From: Tanypteryx hageni
Taxonomy: Eukaryota > Arthropoda > Insecta > Odonata > Petaluridae
NCBI GenBank assembly: GCA_028673005.1
Contig: CM054116.1
Coordinates: 75,962,572 to 76,026,571 of the forward strand
DNA length: 64,000 bases
Direction: 5' to 3'
The notes under the pieces are model-generated. The model saw nothing but the letters and a program-made list of their open reading frames with translations. It was not told where the DNA came from and searched no databases. Both the position numbers and the translations under genes were made by a program. Of this stretch, positions 10,352 through 23,852 are shown piece after piece (within the stretch, counting starts at the first letter, position 1; each line of letters begins with the position of its first letter).

Positions 10352-12624
10352 GATTTCTCTAGAAAAGTGTAGGAAAGCATTGCATTTAATAATAAATACA
10401 CATAGACAAAATTATATAATAAGTTTTAAATAGGATAAAAATTTGCATACAATCGATTTAGTGCAATTTATCAAATGTCTGGTCGGACTAAAAAAATGAA
10501 ATGTGAACAAGGTAATGTAAAAAAATTAAAAACGTTTTAATATTGTACTCTGTTATGGAGTATGTCTACTTGGACACAGTGAGGTCAAAACTAATGCGAG
10601 AAGGCGAATATTCTTCATTTTATTTCGTTTATGGTACCGCGGTAAGGACCTTTGACCCTGTGTAATCAATCAGTCGATACCACACGAATGACCTAACAAC
10701 ACGAGCGGTGAAAGGGCCATTCACTCACTACGTGTTAAAAGACAACCGCAAAAAAAGATCTTTTTACTTTTACGGAAACGATCGTATTCGGTCACGTCAA
10801 AAAGAAATAAGGAGTGACCGAAAAACTCTTTTTACCTCTGGCGGAAAAAACGCACGATCTTAACCCACATTTGTCCTCCCCCTCTCTCTCTCTCTCTCTC
10901 CTTTCTTATGTGCGATTCAACCCTCGACGAGCAAAAGAAGAAGAAACCATTTTCTCGTTTTAAAGAACAAAAAAAACAGGTCGTATCTTCTGATTCTTCT
11001 TCTCGACCACTTTTAGAACGTTCGGGAAAGTGAATTTTCGACCCGGTTGGCAAATCGCATATGTTTCTCGCGAGTGGGACTGCGAACGCACCGTAATTTC
11101 TGCGACCATCTCACTCTACCTCTCTCTCTCTCTATCTCCCCCTATAGAATTCCCCGGATGCGTATCGAACGAAAGGATACATAAAAATAAAGGAGAGGTT
11201 CTCAAGAAGGCATTCCAGTTTGGCCACAGTACCCAAAGTCGCCGGTTGATGTCGCGATCGGCGGCAGGGAGGGAGGGAAACCGGAGATGGAAGAACTCGC
11301 AAAGGAGGAGTAAGAGAGGAGAGAAGTCATGGAGAGCTGCAAGATTTTTTTCGAGAAATGGAAAGAGGAATGAGGTTAAAGGAATTTGCAGCGAGCTAGG
11401 TGTGGGGATGGAGATGGGGAGAAAGAGTGAGAGAGAGAAAGGGGAAAAGGTGTGGGATGAGATGTAGGAGGTTATAGAGAAGCGGTAGACTTGCGTCCAA
11501 GATTTTTGCTGGTAGGAATGGAGGGAGGGGGATAAATTTGGGTCACGATATGCTGGCCAGGTTTGCGCTGGGCGGTGCTCACTCAATCTTTTCGTGGAGG
11601 TTGGCTCCCTATGAGATAGGAGTAGGAGAAAGAAAGATAGGGGAGGCTAGAGATTCGATACGGAAGGGATGAAAGGGTTTAGATGAAGTACTTGGAGCTT
11701 TGGAAGGATAGGGAGAGGTAGAGAGAGAGGAGCAGTGGAGGGTTTGGGAAGCATACCGCGACAAAGCAGATGTGGCGTGCGTCTGGGTCGGGTATGCCGC
11801 CGCTTCCACGGAAACGAGGTCAACAGGAGAACCACAATTAACCTCTCTATCTGCTCCTCTCATTCAAGAATCGTACTCTTTTGTTTTTTATCCGTTTTAT
11901 TTTTTAACCCGTCGATGATTCGATGTTTTTTTTCTTATAATCCAGAGACTGGTTTTCATACGTCAACTCGCATTAATATAGAGTATATATTTCTTTTTTG
12001 CCTCCGAAATATCCCAATGCGGTTTCTCGCACGCGGTTGGAAGGGGGGAAAACTGCGGATCTTTTGGGAGCGTTAATTGTTTTTTCTCCTATTAAGGTTC
12101 GAAATTTGTGCGCGTTAATAGAGATTACTCGGATGGTTGTTTTTTTTTTTGCCTTCCTGCCTTTCGATTCGAACCTTTCGTAATTTTACGGTTTAATTTA
12201 GGGGAGTTTGCCCGGTTGGAAATGAGGCAACTACTGCTGGTTTGTTTGGTTTGTTTTTTTTACTTGGAGCTTTCCGTTTCGTCTTGATTGATGATGAGAG
12301 GAGGGAATTAAAAATAAGGAGATTGAGTCCCTCCCCGTATCGAGTGTTATCCCTCTTTCTTTCTCTCTCTCTCTCCTCTGCAAGAGATTTTTTTATGAAG
12401 CAGATAGAGTTATGCATCAGCGGAAAACTCGTAATTATTCAAATATTATAACGGGAAAATAAAACTATTGATTTATATCTCTCTTGAGAATTTTAATGAT
12501 AATAAATGAAAAAAATTATTTATATATTTAGTTATAATTATAGGGTTTTGGTTGACACAATTTAAAAAATATTCCGAGAATAGAAGCTAATGGCATTTAC
12601 ATATTTCCACACAAATAAGTCTCT

Positions 12625-12626
<2 letters not shown>
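10352..12626. other. non-coding, with a purine-rich GC block
   Basis: 10352-10830 is AT-rich. From about 10860 to 11760 there is a GC-richer block with a (TC)n run at 10881-10901 and long GA-rich stretches at 11250-11480 and 11600-11750. The open frames of 145-156 codons here lie on these purine/pyrimidine biases and show no domain. I see no gene. Confidence 0.5.
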
Positions 12627-12683
<57 letters not shown>

Positions 12684-12704
12684 CATATATATACATACAC
12701 ACAC
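12627..12704. repeat. (TA)n microsatellite
   Basis: About 27 uninterrupted TA units, then TACATATATATACATACACACAC. Long TA runs are prone to cruciform formation and length change. Length in the source assembly may be unreliable. Confidence 0.95.
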
Positions 12705-15700
12705 GATCGTACACGGATGGAATTAGATTTCGAACTTGAATCGGCTAGTCGTTTTTTTCTTGATCAGAAAAACTTCGATTAACCAAATCGGAATTCAGAT
12801 TTTTTTCATTTGATTGCTTAAGAGGAAAAATATAAGCTTTTCCACAGAGCAAACGTCAAATTAATTAGCAGTTTTAATTAAAAGTATCCAACTCGAAGTT
12901 GGATCGCTCCGTCAGTTGTCTCGAATTAACATGCATTGCTTGCATCAAACTTATAGCATTAAAAATACGAGTTACTTGTCATCAGCTGTTATCTACTAAG
13001 CTGTAATTGTACTATTCCTTTATTAGAGCCATCGACAGGTAAACGAAATGATGTTGATGGCCATTTTGTAGACCAAATTCAAAATATTATATTAAAATAT
13101 TACGCAAAAATTTCATCTGCATATATAATTTCAGCAACCTGATATAAACTTGGCTGTCTACACTTTTACCTTTCGGTTAACCAAAGCATTTAATAAAAAC
13201 TGCAAAAAATATTTGCCCTAATTCTGCTCTAGTAATGAAAAATTGTTCAGCTCACTCAATTTACCTTATTATTAGTTCTTTTGCACAATACTCGAGAAAT
13301 GATTATGATAACTGTAGTAAATTACGCAACATTTTTGTAGAGGCGATTGATGGTGAAATTATTGAAGAAACAATGATGAAATATCCGCTGACTTGCTTAC
13401 TTTCCGTTAAAAGAATCAATTCTATGAATACATCCTTACATTTATGAAAGCAAAGTAAGTGGATATGGGAGATATAACGTAACAGGTGCGGTGGAAATAG
13501 CGCAATTGAAATATTTCACTCGGCCGACGAGTCTTTCGTACGTGACGCAGCATCCCTTACTTTCAGAAGCGGAAATCTTCACCAAATTCGATTCGATGAG
13601 TCGGCAGAGCGAGTTTTTTTTTCGCGTACTCGTTCCGATATCTGGTTTTCGATTCTTATAACGATCGTTCTCGACGCAGGGACCTTATCTCTCGATCGTT
13701 TTCGCTGAAATGTACCAACTCTTTAAGATCGTTTTATTTCGCGAATCTTTTTTATTTTTAATGCAACTTGAGCTCAATCTTTTCGATTAAATGCGTCGCT
13801 TAATGTCGGATGCGATTCAGGCGCGGAAACGATATTCTCTTGACAAAAAACAAACTCTCCCTTTCATATATTTACCGTATTCGAAACTCATTAAACGCAA
13901 TAGGCACGGTAGCCTCAGACTTTGTGTGGAAGGGAAATCTGCAAAAGCGCTCTTAAATCAGGAACACACACACACCGGATTTATAATCGCGCCCTGGGCG
14001 TGGGCGTCTCGTAACTGAAGTGAATTCATTCTGTTTAAAAGGGGCTCGCATAATAATCAACCGTCTCCGGAGATGCTTATCTATCTCACGCGAAACGGAC
14101 GCGCGTTAATCTATTTCCCCGCAGAGTTTTATCTTAATCCGGGCGACGCGGAGTTTATATTCCTTAAACACATGCGTGCATACGCGTAAATAAAAGTCGT
14201 AAGCCTATATGTTTTTGTCTCGTGCCTCGCTGTCTTTTCCTGCGTTGTTTCCTGAATTAACTTGCTTGTTCATAATGATTAAAGAAAGCGCGGCCTTTTT
14301 CGCGCATCACTGAACATAACCGACTACATTTTCTATGTAGGCGTGCCTCTGTTCCCTCAAAAATTCAGTAAATAACATTCCCTTGACAATATTTCAAATC
14401 TTAGCTTTGAAATTTCCAGGACATACTGTAATGGAGACAAAATATAATTTTAGTTTTTACAATTTTGATGGTAAATAAAAGCATTAAAGCGTTCTGCATG
14501 GGAGATATTGATAAAAATTTGTCGGAGCTTTTTTCGACGAAGAATTTTTATTTAATGTTCGAGGAAAAGGAGAAGTGAAAGGAAAATAGGGAGTTTTAGA
14601 AGTATACTATTTTTATCAAAGAAGGCGCAGTACCTGGAGTAATTTACATTGGAGAGAATGTATTAAAAAATCGTTAAATACTTGCACATTAAAGCAAGTA
14701 AGTATTGGTTGTTTAAAAATCTAACATTATTTTATAATATAGTGTGAATGTTTAATCGCTAAAATAGAATTGTTTTGAGTGTTCTTCATTCTGGCTTGGT
14801 TTTTCAAATGCAAATGCAAATATTATTTATTTATATATGCAAATATTTGATGTTATCAAAGGTATGTATGCATTTTATTTTGCATTTAAGGTCAGTTTAG
14901 TACATTTATTTATGAAAATTCGCAAAAATATCGAGTTACAATTTTAAACAGGAGGGGTGCATGAAATAACCCGAAACAATTATAACTTTAGAGCACAATA
15001 TTATTTCAGCAATGGCAAAGCCTGTTTCTTTGAAGCTATTAAAATGTCAGTCATTTCATATGCAAATTTTTCGACTGAGGCACCGGTAGACCCCATATTT
15101 GTTTGTCGAACAAATACGACGAAATCTCAATGCCCAAAAAAAAATAAGTGAAAAGGCTTTGCGAGTGATCGATCAATTTAAAGGAGCGGCAAAAACGAAC
15201 ATCGAATCAACAACGGGAAGGACAGGGGGAGAGCGAGAAAGAGAGAGAGGGGGAGAAACGGCCATTTATTGCTTAATTACTTCTTGGATGAGTAGCCCGA
15301 AACAAGATCCTCTCGCAGTTGAAGCGGATAAACCGAGGAGGGAGGAGTAAGTCTCAAGTTTCTAACGACATATCCGCGTTTTCGCCTTCGATATATCTCT
15401 GCAAAGTATTACGGGACACCGATCGCAAGGTAGAGAGAGGAAGAAGAAAGAGGGGGGGAGGAAACGAGGGGGAGAGAAAGTAAGAGCGAGGGATGACCAG
15501 ATGGAAATATCGGTCGCTTGACTCCGACAACAGACCGTACGAATAAGATTGATCGACCTACCCTAAATCCCGTGCACTGCGGCATTTCTTCTTCGTTTAA
15601 TGGACGGAATTTAAGGCGAAGACGGAAAAAAGATTCGTGTAGCGTTTCAAATTATTCCATTGAAGCGCCGAGGAGAAGAAGGAGAGAAACCCCAAAAAAA

Positions 15701-16639
15701 AATTGACTGGCGCCCTCGAAACGTGGTTCTTCCTCTATGCCTCACCATGCAACCAGTTACCAGGGCCGTTTGGAGGGCGAATAGAGGAGAGAAAGGGGCA
15801 AAGAGAAGAGTGAGTGAGGCAAGAGGGAGAGGTAGAAGAAGTGAGGGAGAGAGGATGGGAAAGCAAAGGAGAGAAGGATAAAGAGAGGAGAAATTCCTAC
15901 CGCTGCTCACCGCGGCCTGCAAAAGAAAAGCCAAGGGAAAAGAGAGAGGGAGAAAATATGCACCCAGGGCGCCGTGAACAAAGAAGCATCGGCGCCGCGC
16001 ATCGAGGCGTCTGTTTGCGCGGGTTGTGGTTGGTAGGAGTGTTTGGGTGTGAGGTGATGGACGACGGGCGGAGGACGAAACGGGTTGATATATCCAAGGA
16101 GATGCGGTGCTCGAGGCGGCTTGTTTCCAACTTAAAGAGTACGATTATCCTCTTTTTAGGTAGAAAAATGTATTTGGCAAGGTCTTGAGTCGGATTCCTT
16201 TAAAGATAAATGGAGTTTTCTTTCGAAGAGAGGTTAAAAGGACGAAATTTTCCGGACGAGTGATTCGGTATTTATGTTCTCGGCATTGAACGTTTCATGC
16301 GACCCGTATGTTAGGAGTGGGATTCTCATCAGATACTTCAGAGAAATGCATTTAAAAAATTCCTCGCAATTTTTGTCTTGTTCTGAGAAAAATACTATTA
16401 CAAAACTTTTACCTGAATTTTATTAGATAGATTGTAAATATTTTAATAGGGGTTATTGTTCAGATTTATTGTCACATTCGATTGGTTTTCGTTTATGGGC
16501 AATTTGATTTTCTTCGTACAAACGACTCCTCTGTAACTTACATTTATATCTACAGAGTTAATCTCTGAAGAACATTAAATTGCACTTTCTGTTAAAATTG
16601 TATTCAGTTACTTTTTCGCAGGCTAAAAATAACAAGTAT
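12705..16639. other. non-coding DNA with GC-richer islands
   Basis: AT-rich at 12705-13480 and 14340-15060. GC-richer with many CpG at 13490-14300 and 15180-16160; the latter includes GA-rich runs (15220-15260, 15420-15480, 15790-15890). Open frames up to 124 codons show no recognisable protein family. Confidence 0.5.
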
Positions 16640-17393
16640 GGAAAGGTGTACTCCATGTCGGAGTACACCGAGTTTCCAAATCCGTTCTTTGAAATCAACA
16701 AATTTTAGTAAAACAGCCCAATACCAAATTTCATCAAAATACGTCCTGCGGTTCCCGGGTTGAATGAGGTACGTTGTAAACTACATATAGGTCTTCATGT
16801 AAAGTGATCGTAATTATTGTCCGATTTTAATCAGATTTGTAATCGGTCGACCAATTTTACTAAAATTCTCCAATACCAAATTCCATCCAAATACGTCCTG
16901 CGGTTCCCGAGTTGAAACAAAGGAGCATTGTAGGTCTTTATGTAAAGGGGTCGTAATTGTTGTGCGATTTTAACCAAAATTGGAATCGGTCGACCAATTT
17001 TACTAAAACTCCCCAATACCAAATTTCATCAAAATACTTAGAGCAGTTCCCGAGTTGAAACGAAGGAACATTGTAAACTACATGTAGGTCTTCATGTAAA
17101 GTGGTCGTCATTGTCCGATTTTAACCAAAATTGGAATTAATCTACCAATTTTAGCAAAACTCCCCAATATCACATTTCATCAAAATACGTCCAGCAGTTC
17201 CCGAGTTGAAACAGGAACGTTGTAAACTACAGGTAGGTCTTCTTGCAAAGTGATCGTAATTATTATCCGATTTTAAACTCCCTAATACCAAATTTCATCA
17301 AAATACATCAAGCGGTTCCCGAGTTTTAACATGCGGATTGACGGACGGAAGCTACCTCCCCTTAGTGCACTTCGTGCTAAGAACGCATAAAAA
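16640..17393. mobile_element. dispersed repeat with hairpin end and tandem core, copy 1
   Basis: It starts with a strong hairpin: GGAAA, GGTGTACTCC, loop ATGTC, GGAGTACACC, then TTTCC. The interior is a tandem array of units about 155 bp long, each with CTTCATGTAAAGTGGTCGT, TTGGAATCGGTCGACCAATT, CCCCAATACCAAATTTCATC and GGTTCCCGAGTTGAAAC in that order; three full units and partial ones are visible. It ends with GACGGACGG, GCACTTCGTGC (a small palindrome) and AAGAACGCATAAAAA. The same start, unit and end recur at 40864-41352. Hairpin end plus tandem core is reminiscent of non-autonomous Helitron/Helentron (DINE-1-like) elements; that class is my inference. The minus-strand open frame in it is repeat translation, not a gene. 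Confidence 0.8.
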
Positions 17394-18611
17394 CTTTATA
17401 TATCGACAAATTTATCGCGCAATACATGTGTTTATATTCATAAATTATGATGCATTTTCACTAATTTGTGTATAAAAATGTTTATTTTCTTTAGCAATAT
17501 TGCACATCGGACTTTTTTTGAATTTTTTAGTTTTAGTTTTGGCCATTTCGTAAACAAAGTTTTAAGCAATCCTTATCGGGTAATTGATTGAATTTTTTAA
17601 ATTCATGCTGCATGGTGATTTTATGACAGTATAAATAATTACCCATAAGTACGATTACAACGCAGCAAGATATTTGTTATGTCCGAATCACAAAGATTTG
17701 TCATTTTACTCTTCGATAAAGCTGAAGCAGAATTTTTACCAAATTGATCGACAAGCTCTCATTGTTGTGAATTTTCACCAGTTTAAGCAATTTTAAAAGA
17801 AATTTGTGGCATCTATATGGAGATCAAGAGTGAACATTCCTGTCGTATATAAATAAAGTACGTTAGTCATTGAACTTCAGCTCATAGTGGAGACTATAAT
17901 GAATAAAAGCTTTTATTCTATTCTTTGATAAATGGTCCTGTAATATAGACGTTTATTTATTAATCTTACGCTCCTAACAAATGAGACGCCTGTCAATTAA
18001 AATTTACCTTAGTTGTAGTTATTTTAAACATCGTTTGGTCGTGTTATAAGTATACATCAGGATATTTTCACATAGAATAGATTTTTTCTCATACTTTCAT
18101 TTTTTTATGAAAAACCTCACCAATGCTATATTTGCGATTTTTTTGTCATTTTGCTATGTAAATATAATATTTTACTTACACAAGTCGAAATTTAAAAATA
18201 TAATTAGGGGTATTTTAAAAATAGTCATAAGTTCACTCAATTAAGGTGCATAACTTCCGTGGTCACCGTCATTCTTGGAAAACATACGGTTTTATATATC
18301 AAAGTCTTTTTATTCATTAACTCATTGTTTGAGAAATGTATGCGTTGTATTAGGAATTCTAAAGAAATTTATTCTAATAAATTAATATATGTAATATTTT
18401 GAGTTTTTTGTTCTTAATGGTACTTGCTCGTTTATTTCATCTTTCACATTTGGAACTAACATTAATATTCATTTCATTCCTGATGTAATAATTTTAACCA
18501 TGCCAGTATTATTATGAATATAAAAATTCTGCTTGTATGATAAGCTACGTTAGACCTTTGCAAAAGCTTTCAAGATTACTCTCCCAAATAAAACTGGAAA
18601 CCTGTTTTAAT
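17394..18611. other. AT-rich non-coding DNA
   Basis: Strongly AT-rich with no gene, RNA or repeat boundary that I can recognise. Confidence 0.5.
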
Positions 18612-18653
18612 CGCAATACCTTTGTAATGCGCCAGCATTACAGAGGTATTGCG
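18612..18653. repeat. 42-bp near-perfect palindrome
   Basis: Two 19-base arms (CGCAATACCTTTGTAATGC and GCATTACAGAGGTATTGCG) pair with a single mismatch, which would be a G-U pair in one RNA strand, around a four-base loop GCCA. The flanks do not extend the stem. It is too short for a typical insect microRNA precursor. No terminator-like T run follows directly. Confidence 0.9.
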
Positions 18654-21600
18654 TTTAATGTATATTTTATTACAGGCTTGGCTAACTTTTTTTCTATGTC
18701 GTTAAACACTTATCTCGTCCGGTAATTTTGTTTGCTCGCATTGAATGTGCGCTGCAATGTAGGTCAGAGTGAGAGCATTTGAGCATTATCTGTAAGCCTT
18801 GGATATTTTTTTTGCCTTTCGCTGTTAAACCCTTAAATCGTATTTGAGGTATTTTCCCACTTCGAATCAAATTCGCATTAATGTAGGTCAGAGAGCCTAT
18901 GAACCCTCCTTTTTGCATGACTTTGAGTATGAATCAAATGAAGAAATGGAGAGTCACGCGATTGCATCACTTAATTGTCTTCCTCTTCCCACTCTTGAGT
19001 ATTGATTGAGCAAATTATTCATGAAAGATGCCACTACAACTCTCTTTATGAGGTAGGAAACGAAAATCGGTCGTTTAGCCTATTCACACAATGTATTAGG
19101 CTGCGGTCCTCACAGACATAAACTGGTGGAATGTCTTGATTTGATGCCAGCCTTTATTTTCAAAGTTCACGAAACCTTAAAATTATAGGATATTATTTGG
19201 ATTGAATAAGTTGAATGGCATCTGAATGGGATGGACAATTCATCTTTTTCTCAAGTTATAAAAATAGCTGGTGGAATTAAAGTAAAATGAGCACCCTTGC
19301 ATGATTAATTACACTTTAGTTATTTCTCATTTGAAAATTCATTCCAAGCTAAATGTGAAGTGACCACTTCAAAAAGGTTTTGCAGACACATCTCTGCTTA
19401 TATAGCGACATTTAAGAAATGCATCAAGGATAATATAAAAAAGAAAAAGGGGAATCAATAACTTTCGTTTAACCCTAATAAATGAGTTTTTCCGTTTATT
19501 GTTTTTCCGTACTATCTGCAGTGAAATTTGGACCACATTCAGGCGTGGCATGTATTGTCATTTTAGATATATAGATGGTACCATTCTGAGTAAGCCTAGT
19601 TAGAAACCAGAACGAAGGACAAATATGACACGAATAAAAATCCTTCGGTCAGTTACGAACACAAGCATGAATTGCCGAACCTTCTATAGGTACGACGGAA
19701 TTTTAAAACGAAATAAACAATCACCGAACGGACGGACTGAGAGAGAGAGAGAGAGAGAGAACAAAGCGAAGTCTCCTGCGATTTCGTCCCTTCGCGGCGG
19801 GTCGAGAGATTATCGCTGATAGTAGTCAAGCCTTTATGAGAATCCGTCGCCACACAACAATTAGCCGGTATAAGGAGCCTGAAGCCGCGGCTGTTTCGTC
19901 AGAGTAATCATCCCCGCTCTCAAGAGGGTGTGGGGGAGTGACGCCACAGTAAATTAATCCCCAACCGCCACCTTTTCCATCTCCCACACTCTCTCAGACA
20001 TGCATCCTCTCCCTCGACACCCTCCTCCCTCTCTCCCCACGCAAAAAACCCTTTCACCTGGAGACATAACACACACAACACACTCTCTCACGCGCACACA
20101 GAGTTGCATGGTGATGTATGGCCTACTCGTTCGCTGGCATAGCAAAAAAAGGAATGAAACTCCCTCCTAAAGTGAAGAGGAATGGGAAAGAAAGGGATGA
20201 GGGATAGAGGTGAACGAACAAGGAGTCGACAATGGGCCTCGTGGGGGGGCGTCTCCCGCGACATGGACCGTAAGGAAAACGTCTCGGTTTATTTTATTTT
20301 TACTCAAAAGATTCGCGTTCGTTTCGTTTTTCGCTCATTTTCTCGAGGTCTTTTCATTTCGATCGAGGGAATGCTTTGCCAACCATCTGCAGTCTCTTCT
20401 TTTGTCTTTTTTTGTTAAGAATGCGGCTTAAAAAAGGGAACGGGATGACTAGCCGAAAGTTTTAAATCTTTCGTTTATTTTCGCGGCGAAAGTGGAGATA
20501 AAAAACTCTCTCGCCGGGCAGTGTGGTGTTACGGTTCCGGGAGCTTTTGTCTTCTGACGGTGCGCATGTTTGCCGTCTTTCTGATCTTTCGTGGCGCTTG
20601 TCTCTCGGGGATAGTGTTTTCTCCTCCTCAATTAATCGCAACTTTCTTTTTTCTCTTCTGCGCCAAAAATACTGCAGCTAATGCTGTCTTTGTTGGATGT
20701 CGTTTCGGTAAAAAAAAAAGGATTGCCTTATAGGAAGTCGTTAAGAACAGTTACCTCCATCTTCAGATTCTTCTTACGTAGGGTGAAAAGGAGTTCGTCT
20801 GGGTCTCGCGCATGAAAGGAGATTTAACGAAGATGAGGCATGCCAAGTTACGCGAGTGACTAAACACGGATCATAGATGGGAAGTTCATGTGACAAAAGC
20901 TTGTAGCAATGCTGACGCTTCACTTCTGAAACAGCCTTGACCGAGTTCTTTAAATACATATATGTATACACGTAACATGTAAATAATTTGAAAATACCCC
21001 ATGTAGCTGAGCACTATTCAACCGGCTGGGAACGTAGATGTTACCACGAGGGACAGCCTACATGTATGGTAGAGAGAGTACATGCACTGTAATTCAGTTT
21101 TTCTACTATTTCGAAGGGAGAAATATAATGCGAATACTGTTCTGGGCTGTGTAGTATTTGAAAATTATTTATTTATTAAATTATCAGTAAAGGTTTATAT
21201 GGCACAATGTAAATATTTTCTTGTAAACATTTATCCATTCTCAACAAATTGATTGCGATAAATTGGTAGCCTCTTAATAACATAATTTTTCAAGGTATCG
21301 TTTTTAAAAAGAGCTTTTGTGACATAAGGTAGAGAGATTACATTTAGTGAAAGCACGTAATATTTTATTTAGGTTTTTTAAACTCTTTTAATGGTAAGGT
21401 ATATATTTTTTATAATTTCTTTTATCTCCTAAAAAGTCCAATATCCAACGTTAAAAATAATTTCACAAGAAACTCTCATCCATCTGCTTTTAGATCAGCG
21501 AGATGTATTAAAAATTATTTTGACTTGTATATATGAAGTCAAACTTTTATCTGTTAGCTATCGATTAATGAGTTACGCTTGCTTTTATGCAAGATTTCAT

Positions 21601-23548
21601 GTAGCTAAGTGCGCATCACTTAGTTTACCTTGTTTCCCATTAGATATAAGAGCCGTTGCTTCATCGCTTGTGCGGCTGTTCATGACTATTCCCCTGCCCT
21701 GCAGTAATTCAGATACGAATCTGCTGGACCAATGGGTAGGAAGTTAAGGCAAGGCCGTCGCGGGGACTTGCGTAAATCGTGTTGTGGTGTTTCTTTTCTT
21801 ACGATCAAGATCGTCCTTCAGAATAACCACACCAAATTTGGAATGAATGCAAAAAGACTTCGGTTGTATACACAATGAGCAAGGATTATAAACGTGTTAT
21901 TATTAGAAAATTGTTTCCAATTCCCTTGCAAAACTTGCGGTAATTAGGTGAATCAACCATCTTTTCCGCCATTTTTCATGTAAATATTTATTATTCTAAA
22001 TCTAAGCCAGTTCTGTAGCATCCTCGTACATGGCGTATAATAGGGGATGGCCTGGAGTCATTAATAATTTCCATCTCTTTGAAAGTTAAATGGGCGCCGA
22101 GAGAGATCTATTTGGTGTCACTCAGAAAGAATCAACTCGTTTTCATGTTGCCAAGAGAATAAATAATCAATTTTAATAGGGTTAATAATTACGGAGTCGC
22201 TTGAACTCACCAAGCAAAGTTGAATCGGTTATGAAAAGCCGGAGAGAAAGCATTTGAGCGTTGTGAATCCACGCTAAAAGTATGCCTTTCTTTCATAAAC
22301 TTGAATCTGCTTATAAAAACAACTTTTACCAACAAGAAAAACTGTTCTTCTTAATGCTTTTAAAATATTTTAAGAATCACTATTTATTTTTCAATACATA
22401 CGACCAGTTTCAGCTACGTGACATCACCACCAGATAACTGGTGACTTAAGTTTTACAGAAAGACATACATAGCGGTGAAATGAAGATTTTCTTAAATGCT
22501 AGAAATTATTGCAGGGGCATTAGATGAGTAATTTTAACTATGTAATTATTCCCTCGAGTTATTTTAATACTTAAGTATTAGAAATTGTACTTTTTATTAA
22601 TGCGTAATATTGGTGGTAGTTGTTTGTCCAAAATTTTTAATTTTTCAAATGTCATTTTTTAAAAGCGTCTTGTCTAATTAATACATTAGCAAATTTTAGG
22701 AACCAATTGTAAATGTTGCTGTATTTATATTTTTTAAGCGATTCAGACAAATTTCGTTGCACGTATTGCTACATCTTAAAAATAAGTATTTCATTGTATA
22801 TATCACTTGTCTAAATACTGAACATTAAATATTCACAAATAAATAATTTTTTGAATAAATCGCACTAACAAGGTTCTTATGAATCTTACTTTGTAGAACT
22901 AGAAAATAACTTGACTTTTCCTTCAAGTGTATAGAAAATTAATAATTATATTTAACTTAAACGTTATTTTCTAATTTGGTCTATATATAATGGGATAAGT
23001 ATTGTAAATAGCTCATTTGTTTTGTGAAATATTGTACAGCAAATAAATATACCTGCTGTATATTCGTCTCTAAAAATAGTTTTGACCCAATAAAAATCTA
23101 TCTTTAACATATACATTAATATAAAAAGCAATCTTTTTAATGGATACACTAACTCAGGTTGTAAAGTAATGCTAGACAACATTAAGAAATAACGTTTAAC
23201 CGCGGGGCGAACAAAATGTTTACTGATAATCTATTACATTGTGACGATAGTTGAGTGAATATCCTTCAATCGGCACCTATATCCATCAAAGAAACAAGTT
23301 TTCCTTAAAAGGGGATTTTTTAAAATTCCAAGTCAAAGTGGAAACAAAACTCTGCTCAGTAATAGTATACGCACGGAGTTAGCGAGGGATTTATTGCATT
23401 TATATATGATCTCGCGCTATAAAGGAAAGATTCTCTTAGCCTTGGAGAAAATTTTCACATTTTTAATCCGTACCTCAACGTGCTGATGAGGATGTGAAAC
23501 GAATTGAAAGCATGATTGCTTGCATTTTTTACATATTCTACATTGCAG
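18654..23548. other. non-coding DNA
   Basis: Contains a (GA)n run at 19739-19761 and a GC-richer CpG-bearing stretch at 19780-20750 with CA/CT-rich text near 19970-20100. The rest is AT-rich. Open frames are below 80 codons and not recognisable. Confidence 0.5.
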
Positions 23549-23852
23549 GCGTTGAAATCTCCATCTTTCGGATCGGCGATATGCCTGAGCCGTTTACCTT
23601 CAACGGTTCAGCCTGACGCAATGGGGTTGCGATCCGCGTTCTCACGAATACGGAGACACGCACTCATTAGAGGTTCAACATGGCGAAAATATTAACTGAG
23701 GAGGATGAATCCAAGAGGTACAATCGGAAGTTCTTATCATACCGCTGGCCAGTTTGGTCGATCGTTACAAAATGATGCAACATCAAACTCGACCGTAGGA
23801 GTCTTCACCTCATTATCAGAGGCTCGAAACGGTGCTGTTGAGGAATAAAGAG
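23549..23852 (+). other. candidate non-coding or UTR exon
   Basis: The block is preceded by a pyrimidine-rich tract and ATTCTACATTGCAG at 23535-23548, a good 3' splice site. It is followed by AAAGAG/GTAAGTGTTAG, a near-ideal 5' splice site with GT at 23853-23854. The 304-bp block is visibly richer in G and C than its flanks. All three frames contain stops, so it cannot be a purely coding internal exon. It contains a 31-codon frame starting at 23680 (MAKILTEEDESKRYNRKF..., stop at 23773) whose ATG has A at -3 and G at +4. Chance is a real alternative, since such splice matches are expected occasionally in 64 kb. Confidence 0.25.

Noticed and set aside
23483..23500. CTGATGA...GAAAC, hammerhead ribozyme-like core
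   Set aside because: The six bases between the two core motifs cannot form stem II, and no flanking stems pair around a cleavage site.
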